DNA from: Enterococcus mundtii
GTDB taxonomy: Bacteria; Bacillota; Bacilli; Lactobacillales; Enterococcaceae
DNA length: 64,000 nucleotides
Direction: 5' to 3'
NCBI RefSeq assembly: GCF_002947535.1
Contig: NZ_PUAP01000021.1
Coordinates: 1-64,000 of the forward strand
The notes beneath the pieces are model-generated. The model made no database searches and was not told the DNA's origin. It saw nothing but the letters and a program-made list of their open reading frames with translations. A program made the position numbers and the translations under genes. Below, in pieces: positions 55,352 through 64,000 of this stretch. How positions within the stretch are numbered: the first letter of the stretch is position 1; each line of letters starts with the position of its first letter.

Positions 55352-56056
55352 TTACTCCTGTTCTTGATTACGCAAGTAGTACCCTACGCCTCGGCGTGTG
55401 ACTAAATAGCTAGGATGACTTGGATTATCCTCGATTTTTTCACGCAAACGACGAACGGTCACGTCTACTGTACGGACATCACCAAAATAGTCATAGCCCC
55501 AAACGGTTTGTAACAAATGTTCCCGTGTCATGACTTGACCAATGTGTTTTGCTAAATAAAAGAGCAGCTCAAACTCACGGTGAGTCAATTCGATCGTTTC
55601 GCCACGTTTCGTCACCATATACGCATCGGGATGGATCGTTAAGTCTCCAATGATCAGTTCAGAAGGTGTGACTTCTTCCACTTCTTTGGTAGCAGAAGCG
55701 CCACGTCGAAGATTCGCTTTCACACGTGCCACTAATTCACGATTAGAGAACGGTTTGGTCACATAATCATCTGCTCCCAGTTCCAAGCCTAACACTTTAT
55801 CGATTTCAGAATCTTTAGCTGTCACCATGATGATCGGCATGTCAAACGTTTTTCGTACCTCACGAGCCACTTCTAAGCCATCCATTTTTGGTAACATCAA
55901 ATCTAGTAAAATCAAATCAGGTTCCACTTCAGCTACTTTTGCTAAAGCTTCTTCCCCATCATATGCTGTATAGACGTCATAACCTTCTTTTGCTAAGTTA
56001 AATTTGACGATATCCGAAATCGGTTTTTCGTCGTCGACAACTAGTATTTTTTTCAT
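55352..56056 (-). CDS. walR: WalR (VicR/YycF) essential response regulator
   Basis: A 234-residue OmpR-class regulator: [18 protein letters not shown] receiver start, phospho-Asp in [13 protein letters not shown], Lys switch in [14 protein letters not shown], and a C-terminal winged helix ([20 protein letters not shown]). It controls cell-wall hydrolase genes. The start at 56056 has GAGGTGG upstream; an earlier in-frame ATG at 56086 adds an unlikely leader. First gene of the cluster walR-walK-walH-walI-walJ. Confidence 0.97.
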   Translation of the reverse strand: MKKILVVDDEKPISDIVKFNLAKEGYDVYTAYDGEEALAKVAEVEPDLILLDLMLPKMDGLEVAREVRKTFDMPIIMVTAKDSEIDKVLGLELGADDYVTKPFSNRELVARVKANLRRGASATKEVEEVTPSELIIGDLTIHPDAYMVTKRGETIELTHREFELLFYLAKHIGQVMTREHLLQTVWGYDYFGDVRTVDVTVRRLREKIEDNPSHPSYLVTRRGVGYYLRNQEQE

Positions 56057-56246
56057 AAAGAGCCACCTCTTAGTTAGTATTGTCATTCTGTTCTATTATA
56101 CCGCATTTCTTATCAGGTTTCATCTTTCTAAAAAAATAGGACGTTATTGATAAAATTTTCATGATTGAACAGGCGGATCCAGATTCCTACAAACCTCCAC
56201 GAATCCCACTTGTAGCTTGTTAAAGTATGCGATTAGATGATTATAA

Positions 56247-56285
56247 AAATAAACCGCTAACTCGGAAAAGTTTTAGCGGTTTATT
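56247..56285 (-). terminator. Terminator after DUF1002 gene
   Basis: Arms AATAAACCGCTAA and TTAGCGGTTTATT with a short loop, 70 bp past the stop. The rest of 56087-56357 holds the walR leader and no other gene. Confidence 0.75.
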
Positions 56286-56357
56286 CTTGCTTCATTTACT
56301 AAAGATCCGTATAGGGTAGCTCAAATCAAATATTTCATACATAAAAAACTATTTCGA

Positions 56358-57365
56358 TTATTGAGAGTCACCAGAAAACATGCCAGTGATCGAATCCCAT
56401 ATGCCACTAAAGAATCCTTTGATATTTTCCCAAAGCCCTTTTGATTTTTCTTGAATTTGCTTGCTTGCCTCAGTCAAGTCTAGTTCTTTCACGAAGTCTT
56501 CAAAAATATTTTTATCTTTCATTTCACTCATCAACGAAGTTATTTCTGTGACTTGATCGCTTGTCATTACATCTTCTAGTCCATTATCCTTCAGAGCTTT
56601 TTCTACTGTCGTTTGAATATCCGCTTGTGTCAGCTCTTTGCCGTCAGCAGTCTTAGCTGCTAATTCTTCTTTCGCTTGCTCCTGAGCTTTATTTAATGCT
56701 TCATCGGAATAGCCATCTTTGTCTTTGTTTTCTTCAGTGATAGACGACAAAACATCCATTTCATTTTGAGCAACGCTGACACGGTCTTGATTAATGATGC
56801 CCCCCGACTCTTCCACGATTTTATACACACCAGCTAAAGCACCTGAACCATCGATTGGTACTGCGGATGCGACCGTCAATTTTGCATCGGTGATCCCAGC
56901 TGTTAACGCTGCATTTTGATACTGAGCAGCAGTGATCCGTGTGATATTTTCTGGTGTCGCGATATCAACAGTGATCCCTTCGCCTTCAGCGAGCGTCTGC
57001 ATGCGGACAGAACTGTAAACTGCCCAATCTGTGGTAAAGCCACCATCAGGAATATAGGTCATTAAATCTGTACCAGACGTTTTATAGATCGGTGTTTCTC
57101 CTTTGATCCCTAACTTATCTAATGTATAACTTTCTTGTTCTTTCGTTAACGCATTACCGATTGCTACTGCATTGATCTGTAACCGTTCACTAGAGCTGGT
57201 TGTCGTTGTTGACTCGGAGGAATCCGTAGCAACTGTCGAGTCGACCGTTCCTGAAATTGGGACAATACTTTGCGTTGTTGCTGTCTCGTCTGCTAATACG
57301 ATTGGTGTTGCTAGTAAAACTTGGCTTGAAACCAAGAGAGTGGCAATAAGTTTTGTTTTCTTCAT
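56358..57365 (-). CDS. Secreted DUF1002 protein
   Basis: A 335-residue secreted protein. A signal peptide (MKKTKLIATLLVSSQVLLA, cleavage near VLADE) is followed by a Ser/Thr-rich linker (~35-60) and a DUF1002 domain (INAVAIGNALTKEQESYTL through EDFVKELDLTEASKQI). The last 25 residues (GLWENIKGFFSGIWDSITGM) form an aromatic amphipathic helix that could attach to membranes. DUF1002 has no known function. Single gene with AGGTTATG near its start, which is a weak ribosome site. Confidence 0.82.
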   Translation of the reverse strand: MKKTKLIATLLVSSQVLLATPIVLADETATTQSIVPISGTVDSTVATDSSESTTTTSSSERLQINAVAIGNALTKEQESYTLDKLGIKGETPIYKTSGTDLMTYIPDGGFTTDWAVYSSVRMQTLAEGEGITVDIATPENITRITAAQYQNAALTAGITDAKLTVASAVPIDGSGALAGVYKIVEESGGIINQDRVSVAQNEMDVLSSITEENKDKDGYSDEALNKAQEQAKEELAAKTADGKELTQADIQTTVEKALKDNGLEDVMTSDQVTEITSLMSEMKDKNIFEDFVKELDLTEASKQIQEKSKGLWENIKGFFSGIWDSITGMFSGDSQ

Positions 57366-57611
57366 ACATAACCTCCATGTAGCTGTTTTCTGTTTTAAAC
57401 ATTGTACTATAAGGTCTATAAGATAACCTACGCCTCAAGGCTGATTTGAAAAGAATCTTATACTATCTTTTAAGATTACGGGTGTTTTCTTAGCTATTCC
57501 ATGTATGTTGATCATCATTTCATCCATCATTTGGGACAATTTTCTTTCATTGGTCTTTCCAGAACCTCAGACATACGTCCTTTCTCCACTAACAAAAAAA
57601 TGTTTAATAAA
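57366..57611. other. Intergenic stretch without recognised gene
   Basis: This is the upstream region of the DUF1002 gene and the far side of degV. I see only AT-rich sequence and a possible minus-strand promoter near 57400-57425 (TATAGT-like); no gene or repeat is evident. Confidence 0.4.
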
Positions 57612-57650
57612 AAAGCACCAACCTCCTAAAATCCCCGGAAGTTAGTGCTT
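57612..57650 (-). terminator. Terminator after degV
   Basis: AAGCAC-AAC-TCC pairs with GGA-GTT-GTGCTT; a TTTTTTA tract follows on the minus strand. Confidence 0.85.
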
Positions 57651-57696
57651 AGTTAGCGGGAGTGTATGCTACTGCCACATTCTCCATTTACTCTTG

Positions 57697-58554
57697 TTAT
57701 GCTTCAAGTATTTGCACACCGATCCCTAATAAACCTGGGCCAGTATGGACAACCAATGCCGGTGAGATTTGTCCAAAATAAATCTCTTGGGCATTTGGGA
57801 ATTCACGTTCAAAGCGAGCTTTCATTTCAATTGCTTCTTCTTCCGCTGCACCATGTGCGACTGCCAAGTTGAAGACTTTCGCATCCCCGACAGTTTCTTT
57901 CACATAGGACATTGTTTTGTCTAAACTTTTCTTTCTGCCTCGTGCTTTACCTACTGTATAATAGATGCCCTCTTCATTACAAGAGATAATGGGATTCAAT
58001 TTTAAAGCATTTCCTAAAATTGAGGCAACTAGACCGATACGTCCGCCTTTTTGCAGGTATTCAAGTGTTGCTACATTGAAAAAGACTTTTGTTCGTTCAG
58101 CTAATGCAACTAATTCATCGATCAGCGTTTCCCATTCCATGCCTTCTTCAATCCATTTTGCGGCTTGGATTGCTGTAAAACCGGCGCCAATACCAATATT
58201 TTTAGTATCTAATACATGCGTTTGGATCCCTTCTTGTTCTTGTGCGACAAGACGAACCACATTATTTGTTCCGCTCAACCCACTTGAAATAGTGATTGCT
58301 AGAACTTTATCATAGCCATCATTTTTGATTTGATCAAAAATTTTAGTGATTGATTCTCCATCAGGTAACGAGGTACCCGGAATTTCCTCAGGTAAACGCT
58401 TATAAATCTCTTCAGGAGTGATATCGACTTTATCTGTATATTCTCTATCTTTATAAATGATTTTCAAAGGGATCACATAAATATTGTACATATCGATGAT
58501 CTCTTGTGGTACATCTGTTCCTGAGTCTACTAAAATCGCAATCTTATTCTTCAT
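57697..58554 (-). CDS. DegV family fatty-acid-binding protein
   Basis: A 285-residue two-domain protein: IAILVDSGTDVPQEI at the start, GTSLPDGESITKIFDQI and TISSGLSGTNNVVRL for the fatty-acid carboxylate, and the C-terminal domain ending HTGPGLLGIGVQILEA. Members such as FakB hand fatty acids to the kinase FakA for phospholipid synthesis. Whether this one is a FakB partner cannot be decided. Its start overlaps the end of the DUF1836 gene by 11 nt. Confidence 0.9.
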   Translation of the reverse strand: MKNKIAILVDSGTDVPQEIIDMYNIYVIPLKIIYKDREYTDKVDITPEEIYKRLPEEIPGTSLPDGESITKIFDQIKNDGYDKVLAITISSGLSGTNNVVRLVAQEQEGIQTHVLDTKNIGIGAGFTAIQAAKWIEEGMEWETLIDELVALAERTKVFFNVATLEYLQKGGRIGLVASILGNALKLNPIISCNEEGIYYTVGKARGRKKSLDKTMSYVKETVGDAKVFNLAVAHGAAEEEAIEMKARFEREFPNAQEIYFGQISPALVVHTGPGLLGIGVQILEA

Positions 58555-59119
58555 TTTCTTTCTCCTTTTTTGCCTCTTGTAAATATTCGCTTTCTAGGCT
58601 GATCGTTTTTTCTGCTAGTAGCTTCATTGCAAAAGAAATCGTCGCTGAACGAACAGCAACATATTCTAATGGAAGCTCTTGATTTAATAATTGTTCATGT
58701 TGTTTTCCTTGGGCTAATTGACTAACCATTCGTATCGCATTTTCTTGTTCGTCACAAAAAAGATTGTATGCTTCACGAATGCCCACTGTTTTTCCTTGAA
58801 ATAAAATTCCTTCTTTGATTTCAGGAATCGTCAATACTTGTTTAAGCGTTGTGATAGCAATCAGAAATGCCACATGTTGTTTGTTGTATCGCTTTTTGAT
58901 CGGCGCCGGTACCAAACCTAGTTTCACATAATTATTAACCATTGAAGAAGTTAACAAAGGATGTTTTTCTCCTTGGATCACTGGTGATAAGTGACGATCC
59001 ACTAGGGTCTTGACTTGATCCATGTATAGCTCCAAGTCTGGAAGTTCTTCCCAATGAGGTAAACGAAACGTTTCGATACTGACAGCCCAATCAATTAATT
59101 GCTGGCGCATTTTTTCCAT
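58544..59119 (-). CDS. DUF1836 protein (MerR-like HTH)
   Basis: A 191-residue protein of DUF1836, a family of short helical regulators: RLPHWEELPDLELYMDQV at the start, LTSSMVNNYVKLGLVPAP as the winged-helix part, and KKRYNKQHVAFLIAITTLK. It is commonly found beside degV. The 11-nt overlap with degV and GGAG upstream of its ATG point to a two-gene operon. Target unknown. Confidence 0.85.
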   Translation of the reverse strand: MEKMRQQLIDWAVSIETFRLPHWEELPDLELYMDQVKTLVDRHLSPVIQGEKHPLLTSSMVNNYVKLGLVPAPIKKRYNKQHVAFLIAITTLKQVLTIPEIKEGILFQGKTVGIREAYNLFCDEQENAIRMVSQLAQGKQHEQLLNQELPLEYVAVRSATISFAMKLLAEKTISLESEYLQEAKKEKENEE

Positions 59120-59311
59120 TATGAAAGCTCCTTTAATGTTCTCATTAATATCTTATCAAAGTTTCCAAAAACATTCAATCTAGTTACTCAAACTAGATAA
59201 ATTAATAACAAAAATAAACACCAATAACAAGTGTTTAAACGAGAATTGTTCTAGGTTCTTCTTGGAATAAAAAAAGACCCGCCATTTTCATGACGGGAAA
59301 GGAGTAAAAAA

Positions 59312-59392
59312 ATGAAAAAGTGTTATGGGTTGTTCTTTTGCAAGAACTTTGTTGGTTGGGATACATTTATCATAACGGTCATTTATGAATAA
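59312..59392 (+). CDS. Possible 26-residue peptide gene
   Basis: MKKCYGLFFCKNFVGWDTF followed by seven more residues is read from an ATG with a very good ribosome site (AAAGGAG, 7 nt). A hairpin-like CCCGCC...GACGGG lies just ahead of that site (59269-59297). The peptide is basic then hydrophobic with two cysteines. Nothing else supports it, and the terminator-like T/A tracts around could mean the site is chance. The remainder of 59120-59450 shows no other feature. Confidence 0.3.
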   Translation: MKKCYGLFFCKNFVGWDTFIITVIYE

Positions 59393-59453
59393 ACTATGAA
59401 TGAATTTCTAGGAAGTAGTAAAGTTTTCGTAGATTTTTTATTGTACGTACCTT

Positions 59454-59496
59454 GCATTTTAAAATGCTTAGTGCTACTATAATAAAGTACTTTTTC
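59454..59496 (+). promoter_or_regulatory. tRNA-Lys promoter region with palindrome
   Basis: TTGCAT at 59453-59458 and TATAAT around 59479-59484 are a plausible -35/-10 pair, though the spacer is long (about 20 bp). The -35 is part of a perfect 14-bp palindrome, GCATTTTAAAATGC (59454-59467). Confidence 0.45.
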
Positions 59497-59500
59497 ATAT

Positions 59501-59573
<73 letters not shown>

Positions 59574-59579
59574 TTGGGT

Positions 59580-59652
59580 GCCAAACCCACGTCACCAGTA
59601 CACTCTTGGCTACTTCGGTAGTTTGGAAAAGAGTGTGCGTGGTGGCATTTTT
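59580..59652 (+). terminator. Terminator after tRNA-Lys
   Basis: ACACTCTT pairs with AAGAGTGT and CCACG with CGTGG, ending GGTGGCATTTTTTTG. Confidence 0.82.
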
Positions 59653-59754
59653 TTGTGCTCGGAAAACTTCAAGCCTTCAAAAGTACTAACAAAATAGTTC
59701 AATAGCTGTGGATTATAATCATTCGTGTCTTCTTTTACGAACCCTCCAACATTG

Positions 59755-60948
59755 TCAGATCATTTCTTTTCTCTTTTTTCCTTTTAAATGATTTATATAA
59801 ATCAATAGAAGCCCTACAGCTATAAATGCTGAACTAACAAGAAACATATTTTGTAAAGACAACGACCTCATTAATATTTTATTGATTAATAAAATGCTAA
59901 TGACACCGATCTCAGTTATAAAAGAAATCGTTGCTAAAATAGAAGATTTTTTTTCTTCATAAGTAATGATCTCACTTTCCAGCGTAAGTATCGAGCTACT
60001 AACAATTCCGATACATACCTCAACAAGAGCAAAAAGCACGATAGAAAGCCAACGATTTTCTAGAACACCAATACCAAACAGGGAGAACGATAAGATACAA
60101 AGTGTATAAATCAGTATTACATTATTTGATTTAATACTTGTTGTTAATTGTGAATAGATCTCACTTCCAAAAACGACAGAAATCATACTTAATGTGAACA
60201 CTGTGGATAAATTAAAATTCAAACGATTAACATAAAAAATCGACCAATAAACTAAAACAAATTGCGTTGCTCCTTCAAAACATAGTGAAATAAATATCGC
60301 ATATAACACATTTTTCTTGAGTAAAAAAGAAATATCTAAGGACTTAGATTTACTTTTTTTATGTATTCTGGTATTTATATTGGAAAAATCATTATATTTG
60401 ATCCAACCATAAATAAACAGCGGATAGCAAAGCAATCCTATAATGGAGAAATACAAGGGAAATTGATTATCGATTTGAAAAAGCGAAGTACCGATGTTAC
60501 CTCCTACTAGAGTTGCAATGTTTTGCAATGCCGTTCTTCTCCCCATCACTTTCTTCTCAAGTTTGATATTAAAATGATTCTCCAAGTCATTCGTATATGC
60601 TAGTACTGCCCCTGAATTCATAGCTAGTCCTATCCCATACAAAAATTCTGCTAATGAAAATCCGATGAGATTGCTTGAAAATAAAATAATACAAAAGCTA
60701 GATGCAATCACCATTGAAGAAATAATAATGATTTTTACTCTTCCAATTTTATCTGCCAAATATCCTGCTGGTAACAAGCCGAGTAAAATGCCTATATTTT
60801 GAAAACTCTTTATTAAGCTGATATTGTTATCTGTCACATCAAAATTTGAGTAATAAAGAGAAAAAATTCCTGACATCGAACTTCTGAAAAAGGTAAAAAA
60901 CAGTGTGAAGACAATGAATGTAATGGCTATTCTCTTTTTATTATCCAT
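59755..60948 (-). CDS. MFS transporter coupled to a small peptide gene
   Basis: A 397-residue major facilitator with about 12 helices. The loop 2-3 signature is clear: GYLADKIGRVKII, as is the matching FLYGIGLAMNSGAVLAYTND segment. Base and codon use is much more AT-rich than neighbouring genes, suggesting recent transfer. It starts 8 nt inside the end of the preceding 43-codon gene (ATG at 60948, GGAGAG upstream), so the two are translated together. The function could be export of that peptide (or a product made from it), or drug efflux under control of a leader ORF. Confidence 0.85.
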   Translation of the reverse strand: MDNKKRIAITFIVFTLFFTFFRSSMSGIFSLYYSNFDVTDNNISLIKSFQNIGILLGLLPAGYLADKIGRVKIIIISSMVIASSFCIILFSSNLIGFSLAEFLYGIGLAMNSGAVLAYTNDLENHFNIKLEKKVMGRRTALQNIATLVGGNIGTSLFQIDNQFPLYFSIIGLLCYPLFIYGWIKYNDFSNINTRIHKKSKSKSLDISFLLKKNVLYAIFISLCFEGATQFVLVYWSIFYVNRLNFNLSTVFTLSMISVVFGSEIYSQLTTSIKSNNVILIYTLCILSFSLFGIGVLENRWLSIVLFALVEVCIGIVSSSILTLESEIITYEEKKSSILATISFITEIGVISILLINKILMRSLSLQNMFLVSSAFIAVGLLLIYINHLKGKKRKEMI

Positions 60949-61072
60949 GCGTCAACTCTCCATATATATTCTCGTTAGCACATCGATAACTAAACGCCCC
61001 ATTAGTAGGAGATAGATTTAAATAATCAATTGATTGCTTTAAATAAACTTCACTATTATTTATGTCGTCCAT
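60941..61072 (-). CDS. 43-residue peptide encoded upstream of and overlapping the MFS gene
   Basis: The frame starts MDDINNSEVYLKQSIDYLN, followed by LSPTNGAFSYRCANENIYGE and LTHG. The ATG at 61072 has AAAGGAG 8 nt upstream; a longer frame from 61123 lacks a good site. It looks like a peptide precursor: a charged, helix-prone first half and a Gly/Asn/aromatic second half with one Cys. There is no double-Gly or Sec leader. No modification enzyme, peptidase or immunity gene lies beside it. Family not recognised. Confidence 0.6.
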   Translation of the reverse strand: MDDINNSEVYLKQSIDYLNLSPTNGAFSYRCANENIYGELTHG

Positions 61073-61472
61073 TCCACAAACTCCTTTCAATTTTGAACAA
61101 AAAACTGGCGTAATATTAGCCATATGTCATCTTCTAAACTAGCTAAACACTAAACAATGTGAGAAAACCTTTTGGATCTGTCGCTTGTTCTTTGAAACTG
61201 CCCCCTTTCTTCGTGATCTATCCAATCAATTAACTATGGCAGCATCTAAAATTGAATAAATACATTATAACGTAAGATTTTATATATTTTGCAGCTTTCT
61301 TCCAACACTTTTATTTTTATGGCTGAACAAATCCTTTATCTGCTAACAGGGGGTCATATCTGTCAATAGTAATACAATGATTGTACCTACCCTATTTCCT
61401 CAATTTACATCTTAGCGCTTGATTTAGTAAAGGTTGTATATTTTAATGAGTACATAGCAAAGGAGGGATTTT
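61073..61472. other. Long leader of the peptide/MFS unit and divergent promoter region
   Basis: On the minus strand the best -10 (TATAAT, 61264-61269) would give a leader of about 185 nt before the peptide gene; no good -35 is seen. The leader includes a purine-rich AAGAAAGGGGGCAG but no riboswitch I recognise. To the right lies the upstream region of the HTH gene on the plus strand. The sequence is strongly AT-rich. Confidence 0.35.
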
Positions 61473-61706
61473 ATGAATTGGTTTGAACAATACAAACAAG
61501 ACTTTGGGTTTAAGAGCAACTACCAACTGAGTAAGAAAACAGGGATCACTGCTAGTAGCTTTACACGTCTAAATCAATCAGAGGACTGGAACAGTGTAAA
61601 ATTTGGCACAATGATTTTATTAGCTAAAGCGGTTGATGTAACACTGGATGAATTCGTTAAATATTTACAAACAAAAAAAAGAGTCTTCTTCCAATTAAAT
61701 GGTTGA
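61473..61706 (+). CDS. Small Cro/C1-type HTH protein
   Basis: A 77-residue DNA-binding protein: NYQLSKKTGITASSFTRLNQ is the HTH, and FGTMILLAKAVDVTLDEFVK the following helices. AAGGAGGG precedes the ATG. It stands opposite the peptide/MFS unit across a 400-bp gap, so it could regulate it; similar small Xre proteins are common on mobile DNA. Its last codons overlap a GAGTCTTC/GAAGGCTC hairpin that may end the transcript. Confidence 0.75.
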   Translation: MNWFEQYKQDFGFKSNYQLSKKTGITASSFTRLNQSEDWNSVKFGTMILLAKAVDVTLDEFVKYLQTKKRVFFQLNG

Positions 61707-61739
61707 AGGCTCTTTCTCTGAAATCAAATCACTGGGTTT

Positions 61740-62104
61740 TCATACTTGTAAAGCAATCATTTTTTTGATCGCATGGAGCACCGCATCTTCATCGTTCGAC
61801 TTTGTCACAAATTGTACAACTTCTTTGATTTGGTCAAAGGCATTGCTCATCTCAAAGCTGTATGCTGCACGCTCTAATAATTCGACATCATTTAGACCAT
61901 CGCCAAATGCCATGGTTTCTTCTGGTGTGACGTGGAGGAGTCTTTGCAATTCTGCCACTGTTGTTCCTTTATGGACATTATGATTTGAACTATCGGTCCA
62001 AGCTGCTTCTGAAGCAACGATATAGGCTTTTTTTTATTTTTTCCAATTGTCTGACATGTTCAAAACAGTTCTTTTGCGGATCAAACACGGTGAATTTTAC
62101 AAAA
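61740..62104 (-). pseudogene. Cof-type HAD hydrolase, truncated and frameshifted
   Basis: The C-terminal ~120 residues of a HAD-IIB (Cof) phosphatase: VKFTVFDPQKNCFEHVRQLE, then after a shift in the run of T at 62028-62035 (A run on the coding strand) VASEAAWTDSSNHN, KGTTVAELQRLLHVTPEE, MAFGDGLNDVELLERAAYSF. The GDGLND magnesium motif is intact but the N-terminal catalytic DxD half is gone; the sequence breaks at the OpuA terminator. It cannot be active. Confidence 0.85.
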
Positions 62105-62108
62105 AAAT

Positions 62109-62143
62109 GACTTTACCGAAACAGTTTTTGTTTCAGTAAAGTC
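62109..62143 (-). terminator. Terminator after opuABC
   Basis: Arms GACTTTAC-GAAA and TTTC-GTAAAGTC around a short loop, with T tracts on both sides. Confidence 0.9.
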
Positions 62144-62158
62144 GATTTTTTTATTTAC

Positions 62159-63889
62159 TTAATTTTTCCAACTAGCAACTTTTTCTTGGTTCTTATCGAT
62201 CCATTCTCTTGCTGCTTGTTGTGGGTCTTTGCCGCTGTTGATTTCCAACATGACTTCTTCCATGTCTTTTTCTGTCCAATTGAATTTGTCCAACACAGCG
62301 TATGCTTCTGGTTGATCTTCTTTTAAGCCTTGGCGGACGATCGTGTGGATCTCTTCCGCATCTCCCATCGCATTTTTTGGATCTTCTAGATATTTCAAGT
62401 CATACTTCGCAAACATCCAGTGTGGCGTCCAACCAGTAAAGACGATTGGTTCTTGATTTTTGATTGCTTGTCCTAGTGCAACCGTCATCGCACCTGAAGA
62501 AGAGGTCTCAACTGTCCAACCCTCAAGATTTGGATATTGGGCAATCGTATTTTCTGCGGCATTCACCACACCTGCACCAGGTTCGATACCGGTGATTTTT
62601 TTGCCTGCTTCATCGGTTAGATCCGCGATCGAATTAACATCCATGTATGTTGGAACAGCTAATCCGACTTTGGCACCTTTCAAGTTTGCACCTAGATCAT
62701 CGACTTGATCTTTGTATTGTTCATATTGAGAACCATGAGTTTTAGGTAACCAAGCAGCCACCATCCCATCTGATTCTCCTTTTGCAACGGATTCCCACAT
62801 GATCGAATTATCAAGAGGCGTCACCTTCACATCATAGCCCATCTCTTTTAAGACTTCTGCTACGACATTCGTTGAAGCAACTTCTGTATCCCATTCCACA
62901 TAAGAAAGATTGATGGTGTTTGTTTCTTTTGTTGAAGAACTAAAACTACCAACACCGATCGCACCTAATAAAACGACGACTACTGCACCAATGATCACTC
63001 CTTGGCGCTTTTTATTTTTTTGTTTCGCAGTACCTGCTGCTTTTTGATCATTTGGTTGATTCAAGTGTTGCGTAAAACGGTCAATGATAATGGCTAAGAT
63101 CACTAATGCTACCCCATTGACAAAACCGTTTCCGACTTGTGCACGTTGTAAAGCAGAAAGGACACCACGACCTAAACCAGGCGCTCCGATCATTGAAGCA
63201 ATCACGACCATTGAAAGAGAAAGCATAGTTGTCTGATTGATCCCTGCCATGATCGTTCCTTTTGCTAGTGGTAATTCAAGTTTCACTAGTTTTTGCCAAC
63301 TCGTACTACCAAATGAATCAGACGCTTCTACTAACTCTTTAGGTACTTGGCGAATACCTAGGTTCGTAAAACGAACCGTTGGTGGTAACGCAAAGATCAC
63401 TGAGGCAAACACCCCTGGAACCATACCGATTCCGAAAAAGGCAACCGCTGGAATCAAATAAACAAAACCAGGCATTGTTTGCATAAAGTCAAGAATTGGT
63501 TTAATGATTCCTTGCGCTTTATCATTTTTCGCCATTAAAATACCAAGAGGTACACCAATGATGATTGAGATCACACTAGATAGTAACACCAATGTGACAG
63601 TATTCATCAAATCTGTCCATAATCCTTGATTATAAATGAACCATAAGCCAATCAAAGTAAATAATGTCAATCCGGGACGTTTTTTTGAAATAAAGAACGC
63701 TGCAACTGCCATTAAAAGAATAAATAGTGGTGCTGGTATCACTAATAAAAGATTTGTGATACCTGTCATCACTGCTTGACCAATCGTTTGAAGGAATGAG
63801 AACAGTCCTGCGAACGTTGTTGTCAACCAATCAGTGATCGTTTCGACCCAGTCAGCGACGGGTACTTGATAGTTCAATAGATTATTCAT
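62159..63889 (-). CDS. opuABC: OpuABC: fused permease and glycine-betaine-binding protein
   Basis: A 576-residue fusion. Residues ~1-290 are the ABC permease (EAA-like loop [20 protein letters not shown]), then a helix (~300-320) and from ~325 a betaine-binding domain ([50 protein letters not shown], whose Trp residues form the cation-pi cage). Tethering the receptor to the channel is known from lactococcal OpuA. It imports glycine betaine under salt stress together with the ATPase encoded just upstream. Confidence 0.94.
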   Translation of the reverse strand: MNNLLNYQVPVADWVETITDWLTTTFAGLFSFLQTIGQAVMTGITNLLLVIPAPLFILLMAVAAFFISKKRPGLTLFTLIGLWFIYNQGLWTDLMNTVTLVLLSSVISIIIGVPLGILMAKNDKAQGIIKPILDFMQTMPGFVYLIPAVAFFGIGMVPGVFASVIFALPPTVRFTNLGIRQVPKELVEASDSFGSTSWQKLVKLELPLAKGTIMAGINQTTMLSLSMVVIASMIGAPGLGRGVLSALQRAQVGNGFVNGVALVILAIIIDRFTQHLNQPNDQKAAGTAKQKNKKRQGVIIGAVVVVLLGAIGVGSFSSSTKETNTINLSYVEWDTEVASTNVVAEVLKEMGYDVKVTPLDNSIMWESVAKGESDGMVAAWLPKTHGSQYEQYKDQVDDLGANLKGAKVGLAVPTYMDVNSIADLTDEAGKKITGIEPGAGVVNAAENTIAQYPNLEGWTVETSSSGAMTVALGQAIKNQEPIVFTGWTPHWMFAKYDLKYLEDPKNAMGDAEEIHTIVRQGLKEDQPEAYAVLDKFNWTEKDMEEVMLEINSGKDPQQAAREWIDKNQEKVASWKN

Positions 63890-64000
63890 GTTCGCTCACC
63901 TCACTTGTTGCTGCTAATGCTTCGATTACGCTACCTCGGATAATAACGCCTTTTAATTTCCCGTTATCAACCACGGCTAATGGCGTCGGCGAATCATAAA
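63882..64000 (-). CDS. opuAA: OpuAA: betaine transporter ATPase, C-terminal end only
   Basis: The last ~39 residues before the right window edge, reading [20 protein letters not shown] then [17 protein letters not shown] and stop. This is the end of a CBS domain, which in OpuAA senses ionic strength and gates the transporter. The stop overlaps the opuABC start by 8 nt (ATGAATAA), confirming the operon order. The ATPase domain lies outside the window. Confidence 0.85.
   Translation of the reverse strand, partial: YDSPTPLAVVDNGKLKGVIIRGSVIEALAATSEVSEHE

Noticed and set aside
60941-61123. 60-residue version of the MFS-linked peptide
   Set aside because: The upstream ATG has no proper ribosome site, while the ATG at 61072 has AAAGGAG at good distance.
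61073-61260. Riboswitch or T-box in the leader of the peptide/MFS unit
   Set aside because: I found no T-box sequence, terminator/antiterminator pair or known aptamer core.

Overview
The window looks like a chromosomal segment of an Enterococcus (Lactobacillales). The basis is the DNA-level style (moderately AT-rich, strong AGGAGG ribosome sites), the groES-groEL pair behind a perfect CIRCE operator, a complete walRKHIJ cluster, an OpuA betaine transporter with permease and binding protein fused, an AzoA-like azoreductase, and an immunity protein of the mundticin/enterocin type. The species cannot be fixed from the sequence alone; something near E. faecium, E. hirae, E. durans or E. mundtii would fit.

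Layout. 1-1260: an IS607-type element running off the left edge, with a wrecked serine recombinase and an open tnpB. 1285-6040: a translationally coupled pair, a thioester/Cna-B adhesin ending in an unusual LPKTN signal and a lipoprotein of Ig-like repeats. 6197-10387: mannitol PTS operon (mtlA-mtlR-mtlF) without mtlD. 10525-12756: ribose operon (rbsK-rbsD-rbsU) with a clear promoter and LacI-type operator. 13034-16101: manA, a serine hydrolase and a two-domain VOC protein. 16345-20606: TetR-controlled heterodimeric ABC exporter. 20801-25984: rhodanese-like protein, azoreductase, orphan bacteriocin immunity gene, two microproteins, a lactonase, and an EIIA-Gut-like/AI-2E pair. 26080-27936: LtaS-family enzyme. 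28202-37144: an arabinan/arabino-oligosaccharide locus (two GH51, one GH43, ABC importer, DUF624 protein) opposite its ArsR-type regulator, with paired operators and a cre inside the promoter. 37679-40559: RidA-like protein, nadE and pncB. 41144-46428: small unknown genes, a TipAS-type MerR regulator, a LacI regulator and a cellobiose-type EIIC. 46757-48703: groEL and groES. 49628-57365: a CPBP protease, the wal cluster and a DUF1002 protein. 57697-59573: degV, DUF1836 and tRNA-Lys. 59755-62104: an AT-rich accessory patch with a 43-residue peptide gene coupled to an MFS transporter, a small HTH protein and a broken HAD hydrolase. 62159-64000: opuABC and the end of opuAA.

The most unusual feature is a family of about 119-bp hairpin repeats in three arrays (37144-37655, 40671-41025, 48841-49434; 13 units). 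The units fall into three classes that recur in the order I-II-III. The two arms of the hairpin differ between classes and between loci in matching ways, so pairing is kept while sequence drifts. I do not recognise this family. The second candidate for a new system is the peptide/MFS pair at 59755-61072. Several proteins keep an enzyme fold but appear to have lost the key residue: rhodanese without cysteine, EIIA-Gut without histidine, RidA without the usual arginine, and a second EIIB-like domain in MtlA without cysteine.
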